64,000 nt of DNA from Streptomyces jumonjinensis (GCF_009600885.1 NZ_VCLA01000155.1:20583-84582), one strand, 5' to 3'; counted from the stretch's first letter, positions 43,858-51,594 are shown. Made by a program: numbers and translations. Notes: generated from the letters alone by a model not told the origin.

Positions 43858-43942
43858 GTGACGCGGGAGCCGGTTCTGGGACGGGCCCGCGAATGCGAAC
43901 TGCTCGACGGCCTGCTCGACGCCGTACGCGGCGGTGAGAGCC
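43858..43942 (+). pseudogene. extreme N-terminal fragment of a LAL-type LuxR regulator
   Basis: GTG 43858 opens MTREPVLGRARECELLDGLL, then DAVRGGESR, the standard beginning of a LAL regulator just before Walker A. At about 43942 the sequence switches to the antisense of an ECF sigma gene. Only ~28 codons of a ~900-codon gene remain. The switch occurs within GAGAGCCGCG, which fits both partners and may mark the recombination point. Confidence 0.75.
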
Positions 43943-44172
43943 GCGTTGATGGCGAGCCGGGTGGTGGCACTCGACAGGAACACGGCCGGGCTGACCACCG
44001 CGGACCGATCGGTCCGCTGCCAGCGCAGCCACACTTCCCGGACCACGTCCTCGGCCTCGACCGTGCTTCCCAGGACGCGGTACGCGATGCCGAAGAGACG
44101 TGGACGCAGCTCCACGAAGATGGAAACGGCCTCGTCCAAGGTGTTCTCGTCGGGGGGCGACTCTGGATGCAT
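43943..44172 (-). pseudogene. N-terminal fragment of an ECF (SigJ/ECF41-like) sigma factor gene
   Basis: ATG 44172 opens MHPESPPDENTLDEAVSIFV, then RPRLFGIAYRVLGSTVEAED and EVWLRWQRTD, which is sigma region 2, up to TTRLAINAAL. After that the frame runs through the antisense of the LAL fragment and stops at 43783. Region 4 and the SnoaL-like C-terminal domain of ECF41 proteins are missing, so promoter recognition is lost. ECF41 sigma genes often sit beside short-chain oxidoreductase genes, and the NmrA-like gene upstream on the same strand fits. Confidence 0.8.
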
Positions 44173-44442
44173 GAGCCTGCTGTCTCCGTTCCGCCGGTAG
44201 GGATCGTCGCGTTGCGCGATCGCGCGGCCGTCGGGTGAGCGGTCGCTCTGCCGACGGCATCGGGGCAGGGGGTACCGACGGCCGGGGGTTCCGGAGCGGG
44301 GGTGGGCTGCCCACGAGCGGTGAGCAGCACCGGCAAGAACGGCTACTCCGATCGCGTTCGGTTCATAGACCGCGAGAGCCCCTGTTCTGTGACAGGTTCG
44401 CCGTGATGAGTTTTCGCCGATCCCCGCACTGGACGGTCCGGC

Positions 44443-45189
44443 TCAGGACTGCTGGGCGAGCCAGTCGGCGAAACGGGACTCGGCGATACGCGCGTCGGGG
44501 CCGGGGAGCAGCGTGGTCTCCTGGAGCTCGGTGCCGAAGTACGGGGCGTGCGGGTCCGTCACGACCGTGCGCGGGTCGTTCTTGGCCGCGAGGCCCTTGC
44601 CGATGACCGCGTCCAGCTGGAAGGCGTCCGGGCCGGCCACCTCCACCACGCCGTTGACGGGGGCGCCGACCGCGGTACGGCCCACGGCGGCGGCCACGTC
44701 GTCCGAGGAGATGGGCTGGATCTTCACGGGGGCGAGCCGCACGGTGTCACCGTCGGTCGCCGCGGCCGCGATGCTCTTCATGAATTCGAAGAACTGCGTG
44801 GCGTGGACGATGGAGTACGGAATCCCGGACGCCTTGATCAGCTCCTCCTGCGCCTGCTTGGCACGGAAGTAGCCGCTCTCCTGGAGCCGCTCGGTGCCGA
44901 CCACGGAGAGCGCGACATGGTGGGTCACACCCGCCTCCGCCTCGGCTTTGAGGAGGTTGGCGGTCGAGGTACGGAAGAACTCCATGACGGCGTCGTCCTC
45001 GAACGAGGGGGAGTTCGACACGTCGATCACGACCGAGGCGCCCTTCAGGACCTCGGTCAGCCCCTCGCCGGTCAGTGTGTTGACGCCGGTGCTGGGCGCG
45101 GCCGGCACCGCCTTGTGACCGTGCTCGTTGAGCTTGGAGACCAGCTTGGAGCCGATGAGCCCGGTGCCACCGATCACTACGATCTTCAT
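44443..45189 (-). CDS. NmrA/atypical short-chain-dehydrogenase NAD(P)-binding protein
   Basis: A 248-residue Rossmann protein. KIVVIGGTGLIGSKLVSKL is the GxxGxxG dinucleotide motif; HVALSVVGTERLQESGYFRA and QAQEELIKASGIPYSIVHAT match atypical SDRs with NAD(P)H-sensing or quinone-reducing roles, where the classical YxxxK is shifted. The domain ends DARIAESRFADWLAQ. ATG 45189 follows AGAGAGG. It probably formed an operon with the now-broken ECF sigma gene, a common pairing in ECF41 systems. Confidence 0.88.
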   Translation of the reverse strand: MKIVVIGGTGLIGSKLVSKLNEHGHKAVPAAPSTGVNTLTGEGLTEVLKGASVVIDVSNSPSFEDDAVMEFFRTSTANLLKAEAEAGVTHHVALSVVGTERLQESGYFRAKQAQEELIKASGIPYSIVHATQFFEFMKSIAAAATDGDTVRLAPVKIQPISSDDVAAAVGRTAVGAPVNGVVEVAGPDAFQLDAVIGKGLAAKNDPRTVVTDPHAPYFGTELQETTLLPGPDARIAESRFADWLAQQS

Positions 45190-45458
45190 GATGGGAATTC
45201 CTCTCTCGGGGATTCTGCTGATTATCGGATTCGTCTGATGGGTCTGTGACGGATCAGACGGATCTGATTGATGCCTGCAATAGGGAAGACAGGGGAGCCG
45301 CTGGATCTGTGACATCGGAGCCGGATGGATCCCGAAGATTCTCATTCAAGGCCGAGCGTTCCGTGCGGAGGCATGACGAAGCCCCGTGCGGCAGATTGAG
45401 CGGGAATGCCTCGCGGATTACGCGGACAGCGATATGGGGCCGAGTACGTCCCCGGACA

Positions 45459-45669
45459 TCACTCGGCGAGCTTGTCCTCGGTGGACACGTCCTCCATCAG
45501 GGAGGCGATCTCATCCGGGATCGGAGGAATGCTCTCGCGCGTCACACCCGTCGTGGGCGACCACACGAGGTTGACCTGGGAGGTCGGTCGAGGTCCGGGA
45601 CGTCGCTGCGGTTGTGGCAGCCACGGGTCTCCCGGCGTTCCAGGGCCGCCTCCAGCGTGGCCCGCGCCG
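45459..45669 (-). pseudogene. C-terminal fragment of a fumarate reductase/succinate dehydrogenase flavoprotein gene
   Basis: Reading leftward from 45669: ATLEAALERRETRGCHNRSD, PDLD, then after a frame change QVNLVWSPTTG, TRESIPPIPDEIASLMEDVS and a TGA at 45459. The ERRETRGCHNRSD segment is the typical flavoprotein C-terminal domain. About 8 bases where 9 are expected after PDLD indicate a one-base frameshift. The 5' part of the gene is absent on the other side of the IS element, so the gene was already broken before the IS arrived. Confidence 0.8.
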
Positions 45670-45674
45670 CTAGG
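45669..45674. repeat. left copy of the 6-bp target-site duplication of the IS481 element
   Basis: GCTAGG here and at 46755-46760. Contains the CTAG core preferred by IS481; on the - strand it supplies the transposase stop codon TAG. Confidence 0.92.
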
Positions 45675-46653
45675 TGTATTGACCCGCAGGGTTGTTAACG
45701 CGGCTGATGGGTGGGTGTCCGCCGAGTGCGGTGTGGCTGCGGTGGTGGTTGTAGGTGTGGAGGAAGTCTGCCAGGGCCCGGGTCCGCTCGTCGTTCGAGT
45801 GGTAGGGCCGCTGGTAGGCCCACTCGTCCAGCAGGGTGCGGTTGAAGCGTTCGACCTTGCCGTTGGTCTGGGGCCGGTAGGGCCGGGTGCGTTTGTGGGT
45901 GATGCCGGCGGTGGCCGGCGTCTGGGTGAACAGCTTGGCCTTGTAGCAGGAGCCGTTGTCGGTGAGGACCCGCTGGACGGTGATGCCGTGGGCGGCGAAG
46001 AAGGCGTTCGCCCGTCGCCAGAAGCCCGCGGCGGTGTGCTGGCGCTCGTCGGGCAGGACCTCGCTGTAGGCCAGGCGGGAGTGGTCGTCGACGGCGGAAT
46101 GGACGAAGGAGTAGCCGATCACGGGCTTGGAGCTCCTGCGGGCGTCGGTGGTGGCCTGGCGGTTGGCCTCGCCCGCGGCTCTGCCCACGGCACGCCAGCC
46201 GCCGCCGTCGGGGACGTTGCCGAGTTTCTTGATGTCGACGTGGATCAGCTCGCCCGGCCGGGCGTGTTCGTAGCGGCGGATCACCCGGCCGGTGGGCCGG
46301 TCGAGGAAGGCCAGGCGGTTCAGGCCGTGGCGGACCAGGATCCGGTGCACGGTCGAGGCGGGCAGGCCCAGGACGGGGCCGATGCGGGCCGGGCCGAGCT
46401 TGCGCCCGGTCCGCAGACGGCACACCTCGGCCTCCACCACGGCCGGGGTGCGGTGCGGGGTCGTGTGCGGGCGGCTGGAGCGGTCGAGGAGACCCGCGTC
46501 GCCCTCGGCCCGCCAGCGCCGCACCCACTTGTGCGCGGTCGGTCGGGAGATGCCCATCTCGGCCGCCACATGCGCGACCGGACGCCCCGCGAGGACACGC
46601 TCGACCAGGATCCGCCTGCCGTGAACGGTCAGCCGGGCATTACGGTGGGACAC
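45670..46653 (-). CDS. IS481-family transposase (DDE)
   Basis: A 327-residue transposase. The N-terminal HTH region (LVERVLAGRPVAHVAAEMGI, RPTAHKWVRRWRAEG) is followed by the rve catalytic core: ELIHVDIKKLGN (first Asp), RVLTDNGSCYK (second Asp) and NGKVERFNRTLLDEW (Glu), then NHHRSHTALGGHPP. Full length. The last codons encode NPAGQYT across the terminal repeat, and the TAG stop is formed by bases 45670-45672, outside the element inside the duplicated target. Confidence 0.95.
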   Translation of the reverse strand: MSHRNARLTVHGRRILVERVLAGRPVAHVAAEMGISRPTAHKWVRRWRAEGDAGLLDRSSRPHTTPHRTPAVVEAEVCRLRTGRKLGPARIGPVLGLPASTVHRILVRHGLNRLAFLDRPTGRVIRRYEHARPGELIHVDIKKLGNVPDGGGWRAVGRAAGEANRQATTDARRSSKPVIGYSFVHSAVDDHSRLAYSEVLPDERQHTAAGFWRRANAFFAAHGITVQRVLTDNGSCYKAKLFTQTPATAGITHKRTRPYRPQTNGKVERFNRTLLDEWAYQRPYHSNDERTRALADFLHTYNHHRSHTALGGHPPISRVNNPAGQYT

Positions 46654-46754
46654 GAAGACCTCCGTGTGTGGTGCGGCTTAGACACCTCCACCACACCGGA
46701 GGTCTTCGTCATGATCAAGGCCCGACACCGTCAACAACGCTCGTGGTCAATACA
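45675..46754 (-). mobile_element. complete IS481-family insertion sequence, 1080 bp
   Basis: Ends are TGTATTGACC (45675-45684) and GGTCAATACA (46745-46754), perfect 10-bp inverted termini; similarity continues inward (GTTGTTaACG against GTTGTTgACG) to about 26 bp. The element is flanked by GCTAGG on both sides (45669-45674 and 46755-46760), a 6-bp target duplication matching the NCTAGN target known for IS481. One transposase gene on the - strand. Intact duplication and intact gene indicate a recent, non-rearranged insertion. Confidence 0.93.
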
Positions 46755-47214
46755 GCTAGGCCGTTTCTTGCGGATCATCTCGCTGTCCAGACCCTCCACC
46801 CGCCAACTCAAAAGCCCCGGAACCACTCGCTGATGGGGTGGATGAGGAGCGCACCGAGTCCGGTCGTGCCCCCTCGTAGGATGCCGAGACCGATGCTTCG
46901 CCTCAGGCGCCTGATGATGCTGGGCGGACAGTTGCGCGCTGGGGAGCGCGCGGGATCCCGGATGCGCGAGTACGCCTCGAACCGGGAAACGGGTCTCTGT
47001 GAGAGTCGCTGGCACCCTTGTCAGCCGACGAGGATCAACAAGACCTTTCATCCCGGTCGGGCTCACCCCAGTCGGCTGGGGAGGCTGGATCCTGGGGACA
47101 TCCCAGGGACTTCACGCCTGCCCCAGGCTGATCCAGAGGACTTTACTGGTGTGTAAGCAAGGAAGGCCCTGACAGCGCCGAAAGATGGAGAAGCGCTGCT
47201 CAGGGCCTACGCCG
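46755..47214. other. gene-poor remnant right of the IS element, with a hairpin
   Basis: Starts with the right copy of the target duplication (46755-46760). No intact gene. The reverse strand reads WRVEGLDSEMIRKKRP next to the IS, which I cannot assign, and nothing continues the flavoprotein fragment. An imperfect hairpin is formed by 47167-47180 (GGCCCTGACAGCGC) and 47195-47209 (GCGCTGCTCAGGGCC), one bulged base, and could terminate a leftward gene whose last codons lie at 47215-47274. Confidence 0.5.
47167..47209. terminator. hairpin beyond the serine-dehydratase-like 3' remnant
   Basis: Fourteen-base arm GGCCCTGACAGCGC against GCGCTGCTCAGGGCC with one bulge and a 14-base loop. It lies six bases after the leftward stop codon at 47215-47217, exactly where an intrinsic terminator would be, and has survived although the gene has not. 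Confidence 0.6.
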
Positions 47215-47274
47215 TCAGCAGTCGATGATGTTCACCGCGAGCCCGCCCCGCGCCGTCTTCTTGTACTTCACCGA
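47215..47274 (-). pseudogene. C-terminal remnant of an L-serine dehydratase (SdaA-type) gene
   Basis: Only about 17-19 codons are left: VKYKKTARGGLAVNIIDC followed by TGA. The KYKxTxRGGLAVN..xC ending, with the terminal Cys, is the highly conserved C terminus of iron-sulfur L-serine ammonia-lyases. Upstream codons (GTGGPLS) do not fit the family, so the break lies at about 47275. The remnant is short, hence modest confidence; the hairpin directly after the stop supports its having been a real 3' end. Confidence 0.55.
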
Positions 47275-47393
47275 CAGAGGGCCGCCGGTCCCGGCCGTGG
47301 TGATCTTGGTGTTGGTGGCTGAGGGGAGTTGACTCGGGACTCAGCCAGCGGTGCTCTGTGCGAGTCATCTGGCGCGGGGAATCGGGTGGCTGC

Positions 47394-47552
47394 ATGGCCG
47401 AGGGTTTCTACTACGCGCACACCACCGGTCAGACCAAGCCGTGGCTGTTCCCGCTGAATGAGGGCTCTGCTCGTTGGATACCGGAGGACGGTCATGGCCC
47501 AGTTGCAACAGCACCCCGGGACGGTCGGGCGGTTCCATGCTGCCCGGCATGA
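47394..47552 (+). CDS. possible small ORF overlapping the RDF-like gene
   Basis: ATG 47394 gives 52 residues starting MAEGFYYAHTTGQTKPWLFP with NEGSARWIPED following, then a GC-biased tail that overlaps the next gene in another frame. The first 35 residues have a natural-looking composition; no family recognised and no strong ribosome site. Could be a truncated gene or chance. Confidence 0.25.
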   Translation: MAEGFYYAHTTGQTKPWLFPLNEGSARWIPEDGHGPVATAPRDGRAVPCCPA

Positions 47553-48156
47553 CGCAGGGAGGCCCTTGGCCATGGGGGCGTGGCGCGTTGCGACGGAAGA
47601 CGATCAGGTGGCTTCTGCCGTCGCCGATCTTTACGGTGGTATGCCCCAGCCGTCGTCCTCGACCGCTGGAGCTGTGATTGAGGTACTGACCAGCAGCGAC
47701 CGTGTGATGGTGTTGTTGGAGGAGGTGTCCGTCGCTTTCCGCATGGCGGCGACGGGCGTGGACGAGTCGCTCCATGCCTGTGATGGTGCCCGGTTTCTGG
47801 AGCCCGCAGCGAAGCGCGGAACGGTCTGTGGGTGTCCTCCGGGCCTGAGCGACCGCAGGGCGGCAGCGCTGGCGGGGCGGGGGCCGTCGCCGGAGGTGCG
47901 GCTGGGGTTCCGGCTGGCCGGCCGTCCTGGGCTGGGGGTGTTCTCGCTCGTCTCGACGTCGTGGGAGTTCGCGGCGGAGCAGCCCGAGCTGGCTGATGCT
48001 TTGCGTCGGGCAGGGACCCCGCTCCTGTGCGCGCTGGTGTATGAGCGGGTCGACTTCGTCACCCGGTCCGGGGTACCGGTGAGCTACCGGAGGCCGAGGG
48101 TGGAGATCGGCGGCGCACGCGTCCTCTCGCCGGCTGGGATGTGCCTCGCCGTGTGA
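47494..48156 (+). CDS. recombination directionality factor-like protein (phage Gp3-like)
   Basis: A 220-residue soluble protein. GTVGRFHAARHDAGRPLAMG, then WRVATEDDQVASAVADLYGG, LSDRRAAALAGRGPSPEV and GLGVFSLVSTSWEFA resemble the Gp3-type recombination directionality factor family (phiC31/phiBT1 class), including the Cys-containing CGCPP turn before LSDR. These proteins bind serine integrases and switch them to excision. ATG 47494 is supported by GGAGGA. No serine integrase or att site is visible in the window, so this may be an orphan left from an integrative element. Family call from memory of sequence pattern. Confidence 0.65.
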   Translation: MAQLQQHPGTVGRFHAARHDAGRPLAMGAWRVATEDDQVASAVADLYGGMPQPSSSTAGAVIEVLTSSDRVMVLLEEVSVAFRMAATGVDESLHACDGARFLEPAAKRGTVCGCPPGLSDRRAAALAGRGPSPEVRLGFRLAGRPGLGVFSLVSTSWEFAAEQPELADALRRAGTPLLCALVYERVDFVTRSGVPVSYRRPRVEIGGARVLSPAGMCLAV

Positions 48157-48459
48157 TGGACGGCCGACGGCTGGCCGGGTGCGGGCGCACCCGCCAATAA
48201 ATGGGTGGCGTGGGTCGGCGGGGCGGGTCTAGTCTTCATCCCGTTCCGCCGGGAAGGTCGTGCGCCGCCCTGGCTAGGTTGTCGGTTCGTCGAGGAAGCA
48301 GGAGGTGAGGACAGTGATGACGGTCACGGTCTCGGGCGCTGCCCGCACTCAGGAGTTCATCCTTCCCACCCCTGTGGTCTTCGGCTGACACCCACACACT
48401 TCCGCGCGCCGAGCGCGCTCGCCGGGGCCACCCTTCACCCTTTGTAAGGGGTTCCCGTC
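48157..48459. promoter_or_regulatory. 303-base region upstream of rsgA
   Basis: Between the RDF-like stop and rsgA. Contains the small ORF at 48317-48388 with its strong ribosome site; the rsgA promoter must lie here. CGCGCGCCGAGCGCGC at about 48400-48413 could form a small hairpin before the rsgA start. Nothing else recognised. Confidence 0.4.
48317..48388 (+). CDS. possible 23-residue leader peptide upstream of rsgA
   Basis: ATG 48317 (or GTG 48314) follows AGGAGGTGAGG, one of the best ribosome sites in the window, and reads MTVTVSGAARTQEFILPTPV then VFG and TGA. It ends 71 bases before the rsgA start. No family known to me. A translated leader affecting rsgA expression is possible. Confidence 0.4.
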   Translation: MTVTVSGAARTQEFILPTPVVFG

Positions 48460-49635
48460 TTGTCCAGCAATCCGCTGAACCTGTCTTCTTCTGCTGCCTC
48501 CGCCGCGGTCGAGGCTGCTCTCACTCCGTACGGCTGGGACGAGGGCTGGGCCGACGCGTTCGCTCCATACGCCGCGCAGGGTCTTGTCCCCGGCCGGGTC
48601 GTCCGCGTCGACCGAGGGCTGTGCGATGTTCTCACCCCCGAGGGCATCGTGCGCGCCGACACCGCGTTCGTCGTTCCTCATGACCCGATGAAGGTCGTGT
48701 GCACCGGTGACTGGGTCGCCGTCGACCCGGCCGGTGGTGACCCGAGGTATGTCCGGACGCTGCTGCCGCGCCGGACCGCCTTCGTGCGGTCGACGTCGTC
48801 GAAGCGTTCCGAGGGCCAGGTCCTGGCCACTAACATCGACACCATCGTCATCTGTGTGTCGCTCGCGGTCGAACTCGACCTCGGGCGGATCGAGCGGTTC
48901 CTCGCCCTCGCGATGTCCAGCTCGAACGGTGATGCACTGCTGCATACGTCGGCACCCTCCTGGGAGAGCGGGGCACAGCCCCATGTCGTGCTCACCAAGG
49001 CCGATCTGGTCCCGGACCCGACCGGGCTCTCCTATCTGGTCCAGGATGTGGAGGCCACCGCCCCCGGAGTGCCCGTCCACCCCGTCAGCTCGCTGACCGG
49101 CGAGGGCGTCGAGGTGCTCACCGCCGCCGTCTCCGGCGGTACGACGGTGCTGCTCGGGGTCTCCGGCGCGGGGAAGTCCACCCTCGCCAACGCCCTGATC
49201 GGCGAGGAGACGATGGCGGTCCAGGCCGCCCGGGAGACGGACGGCAAGGGCCGGCACACCACCACGACCCGGAATCTGCTCGCGCTGCCCGGCGGCGGTG
49301 TGCTGATCGACACCCCAGGGCTGCGGGGGGTCGGTCTCTTCGACGCCGGGGCCGGGGTGGGGCAGACCTTCTCGGAGATCGAGGAACTCGCCGAAGGGTG
49401 CCGGTTCCACGACTGCGGACACGAGGCCGAGCCCGGGTGCGCCGTGCTGGCGGCGATCGCGGACGGGTCGCTGGCGGAGCGCCGGCTCACCAGCTACCGC
49501 AAGCTGATCCGGGAGAACCGGTACATCGTCGCCAAGACGGACGCCCGTGCCCGTGCCGAGATGCGCCGCGAGTGGCGGATCAAGGGCGCGCAGGGGCGCG
49601 CGGCCGTGGAGGCCAAGCGCGGTCGTCTGAGGTGA
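48460..49635 (+). CDS. rsgA: ribosome small-subunit-dependent GTPase A
   Basis: A 391-residue circularly permuted GTPase that releases assembly factors from the 30S subunit. The OB-like N-terminal domain (GRVVRVDRGLCDVLTPEG) precedes the permuted motifs: VVLTKADL (G4), PVHPVSSLTGEG (G5), LLGVSGAGKSTLANAL (G1/Walker A), RHTTTTR (G2) and LIDTPGLRG (G3). The C-terminal zinc knuckle is CRFHDCGHEAEPGC. TTG start at 48460 with AAGGGG eight bases upstream. Followed by a perfect terminator hairpin. Slightly longer N terminus than E. coli RsgA, usual for actinomycetes. Confidence 0.95.
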   Translation: MSSNPLNLSSSAASAAVEAALTPYGWDEGWADAFAPYAAQGLVPGRVVRVDRGLCDVLTPEGIVRADTAFVVPHDPMKVVCTGDWVAVDPAGGDPRYVRTLLPRRTAFVRSTSSKRSEGQVLATNIDTIVICVSLAVELDLGRIERFLALAMSSSNGDALLHTSAPSWESGAQPHVVLTKADLVPDPTGLSYLVQDVEATAPGVPVHPVSSLTGEGVEVLTAAVSGGTTVLLGVSGAGKSTLANALIGEETMAVQAARETDGKGRHTTTTRNLLALPGGGVLIDTPGLRGVGLFDAGAGVGQTFSEIEELAEGCRFHDCGHEAEPGCAVLAAIADGSLAERRLTSYRKLIRENRYIVAKTDARARAEMRREWRIKGAQGRAAVEAKRGRLR

Positions 49636-49639
49636 GCGG

Positions 49640-49676
49640 ACGGGCCCGGGGGAGCGTACGCGTCACCCGGGCCCGT
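49640..49676. terminator. perfect 11-bp hairpin between rsgA and the PPOX-class gene
   Basis: ACGGGCCCGGG (49640-49650) and CCCGGGCCCGT (49666-49676) with a 15-base loop, five bases after the rsgA stop and 38 bases from the convergent gene's stop. Bidirectional terminator, no U-tract. Confidence 0.8.
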
Positions 49677-49713
49677 GCTGTTCGGGGCCCGGGCCCCGAC
49701 CGGGCGGCGTGCG

Positions 49714-50082
49714 CTACCCCTCCAGACCCCAGCTGTGGATCGTGTGCGGGTGGATCCGGATCAGCTCCTCGCTGAAGTGCGGACCCAGTTCGTGCGGACC
49801 CGTCAGCAGTTCGGCCTCGCCCCGGATGTCCACCCCCCGCACCTTCCAGGGCCGCAGACTCACCATGTCGTCCACGACCAGCGCCACCTTCGGGTTCGCC
49901 CGCAGATTGCGCCATTTCTTCGTCGTCGCCAGCGCGTGGCCGCCGATCAGGATCGTCCCGTCGTCGCGGGGGAAGAAACCGACGGGGTTCGCCTGCGGCT
50001 GCCCCTTGGGGTCCACGGTCGCCAGCCGGCCCAGTCGCTGGCTCGCGAGATACACGCGCTCGGCCTCGGTGAAATCGGTCAT
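49714..50082 (-). CDS. PPOX-class F420-dependent-type oxidoreductase
   Basis: A 122-residue split-beta-barrel flavin/deazaflavin protein. RLGRLATVDPKGQPQANPVG is the typical strand-turn-strand with cofactor contacts, followed by ATTKKWRNLRANPKVALVVD and WKVRGVDIRGEAE. The TKKWRN segment, binding cofactor phosphate, resembles F420-dependent PPOX proteins of actinomycetes. Ends HTIHSWGLEG. Possible roles include biliverdin or quinone reduction; cofactor choice inferred. Confidence 0.88.
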   Translation of the reverse strand: MTDFTEAERVYLASQRLGRLATVDPKGQPQANPVGFFPRDDGTILIGGHALATTKKWRNLRANPKVALVVDDMVSLRPWKVRGVDIRGEAELLTGPHELGPHFSEELIRIHPHTIHSWGLEG

Positions 50083-50262
50083 CCGTGAAGCCTCACACGA
50101 CGGACCCCGCCGTTCCCGCACCGGGTCGCCGTTCCCGGGCCGGATCTCCGCCGCCGGCGGCGCTCCGTCCTGGGCAGACCCCGCGATGCCTGCGACAGTG
50201 CATCCACAGGTCATGTCCGAGGCCGCGGCAGCCGCGGCCCCGACCGGAACAGGCAGAGCCGT

Positions 50263-51519
50263 ATGACTGCACGCAGACGACCGCTGTCCACCCTGGTCGC
50301 CGCGGTGACCCTCACCCTTCTCACCGCCTCGGGCGTACTCCCCGCGAGCCCCGCCGCGGCCCGTACGCCCGCCGGCACGCCCTGGATCGGCTGGACCGGA
50401 ACCTGGGCGGCTGCCCCCTCCCACGCGGTCCCGGGACTGCCCGGCGCCTCCATCCGCAATGTCGTCCACACCAGCGCCGGCGGCTACGCCGTCCGGATCA
50501 GGATCACCAACCGGTTCGGCACCGCCCCGCTGCGGCTCGGCGCGGTCACCGTCGCCCTCCAGACCCCCGGTGCGCCGAAGAGCCCCGGCGCGGTCCCCGG
50601 TTCGGTGCGCAGGGTCACCCACCGGGGCGCGGCGGCCATCACCGTCCCCGCAGGGCGGGACCTGGTCACCGACCCCGTGCCGCTGTGGGTGCGGGCCGCC
50701 GCCCATCTGCTGGTCACCCTCCACACCCCCGCCGACTCCGGCCCGGCGACGTATCACCGCTCCGCCGTCCAGACCAACTTCATCGCCCCCGGCGGCGATC
50801 ACACCGCCGATGAGAGCGGCGCGGCGTACACCGCCACCACCGGATCCTGGTACTACCTGGCGGGCGTCGACATCCTCAGCCCGCTCACCCGGGGCAGTGT
50901 GGTCGCCTTCGGCGACTCCATCACCGACGGCTCCGGCTCGACGAACAGCGCCGACCGCCGCTGGCCCGACCGGCTCGCCGCCCGGCTGGCGGCGCTGCCC
51001 CCGCACCGGCGGCTCGGGGTGCTGAACGCCGGGATCGCCGGGAACCGGCTGCTGCTCGACGGCACCGGGCCGAGCGCGCTGAGCCGCTTCGACGCCGACG
51101 CCCTCACCCATACCGGGGTCCGCGCCGTCATCGTGATGGAGGGCGTCAACGACATCAAGGGCAGACCGGAACAGACCGACCCGGCCGCCTTCGCCGCCGC
51201 CTACCGCCAGTTGGCAGCGCGCGCCCACGCCCGGGGCATCCGGGTCATCGGCGGGACGATCGCCCCCTTCGGCGGCCACAGCGGCTGGACCGAGGCCCGG
51301 GAGGCCGTACGCCAGTCGGTGAACCGCTTCATCAGAACCGGTGGACTCTTCGACGGGGTGGCCGACTTCGACGCGGCGGTCCGCGACCCCCAGCGGCCCG
51401 AGCGGATCCTGCCCGCCTACGACCCCGGCGACCATCTCCACTTCAACGACGCCGGATACCAGGCCATGGCGGACGCCGTGGACCTCGCCGGTCTGCGCGT
51501 CCCCGCGAAGACGGCCTGA
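50263..51519 (+). CDS. secreted SGNH/GDSL hydrolase
   Basis: A 418-residue exported esterase/lipase. The Sec signal peptide is MTARRRPLSTLVAAVTLTLL ending near SPAAA. Residues ~45-210 form an N-terminal beta-rich domain; the SGNH catalytic domain starts at VVAFGDSITDGSGS (block I Ser), with NAGIAGNRLLLDG (block II Gly), VMEGVNDIKG (block III Asn) and PGDHLHFNDAGY (block V Asp/His). All four signature residues are present. Probably degrades plant or lipid esters outside the cell. Followed by a long terminator hairpin. Confidence 0.93.
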   Translation: MTARRRPLSTLVAAVTLTLLTASGVLPASPAAARTPAGTPWIGWTGTWAAAPSHAVPGLPGASIRNVVHTSAGGYAVRIRITNRFGTAPLRLGAVTVALQTPGAPKSPGAVPGSVRRVTHRGAAAITVPAGRDLVTDPVPLWVRAAAHLLVTLHTPADSGPATYHRSAVQTNFIAPGGDHTADESGAAYTATTGSWYYLAGVDILSPLTRGSVVAFGDSITDGSGSTNSADRRWPDRLAARLAALPPHRRLGVLNAGIAGNRLLLDGTGPSALSRFDADALTHTGVRAVIVMEGVNDIKGRPEQTDPAAFAAAYRQLAARAHARGIRVIGGTIAPFGGHSGWTEAREAVRQSVNRFIRTGGLFDGVADFDAAVRDPQRPERILPAYDPGDHLHFNDAGYQAMADAVDLAGLRVPAKTA

Positions 51520-51557
51520 GCAGGCTCGCGGAGACGGCCTGAGCGGCTCGGCTCCGC

Positions 51558-51594
51558 GGGGGCTGCCCGGCGGGGCCTCAGCCGGGCAGCCCCC
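51558..51594. terminator. 14-bp hairpin between the SGNH and GH95 genes
   Basis: GGGGGCTGCCCGGC (51558-51571) pairs perfectly with GCCGGGCAGCCCCC (51581-51594) around nine bases. It begins 39 bases after the SGNH stop and its right arm covers the last codons of the convergent GH95 gene. Shared terminator. Confidence 0.85.

Noticed and set aside
43783..43942. C-terminal part of the sigma-like open frame considered as a genuine new protein end
   Set aside because: It is exactly the antisense of the LAL regulator start, so it is a by-product of the deletion junction.
48157..48459. Possible tRNA or att site next to the RDF-like gene
   Set aside because: No cloverleaf-capable sequence or CCA-adjacent T-loop was found and no direct repeat bounding an island was seen.
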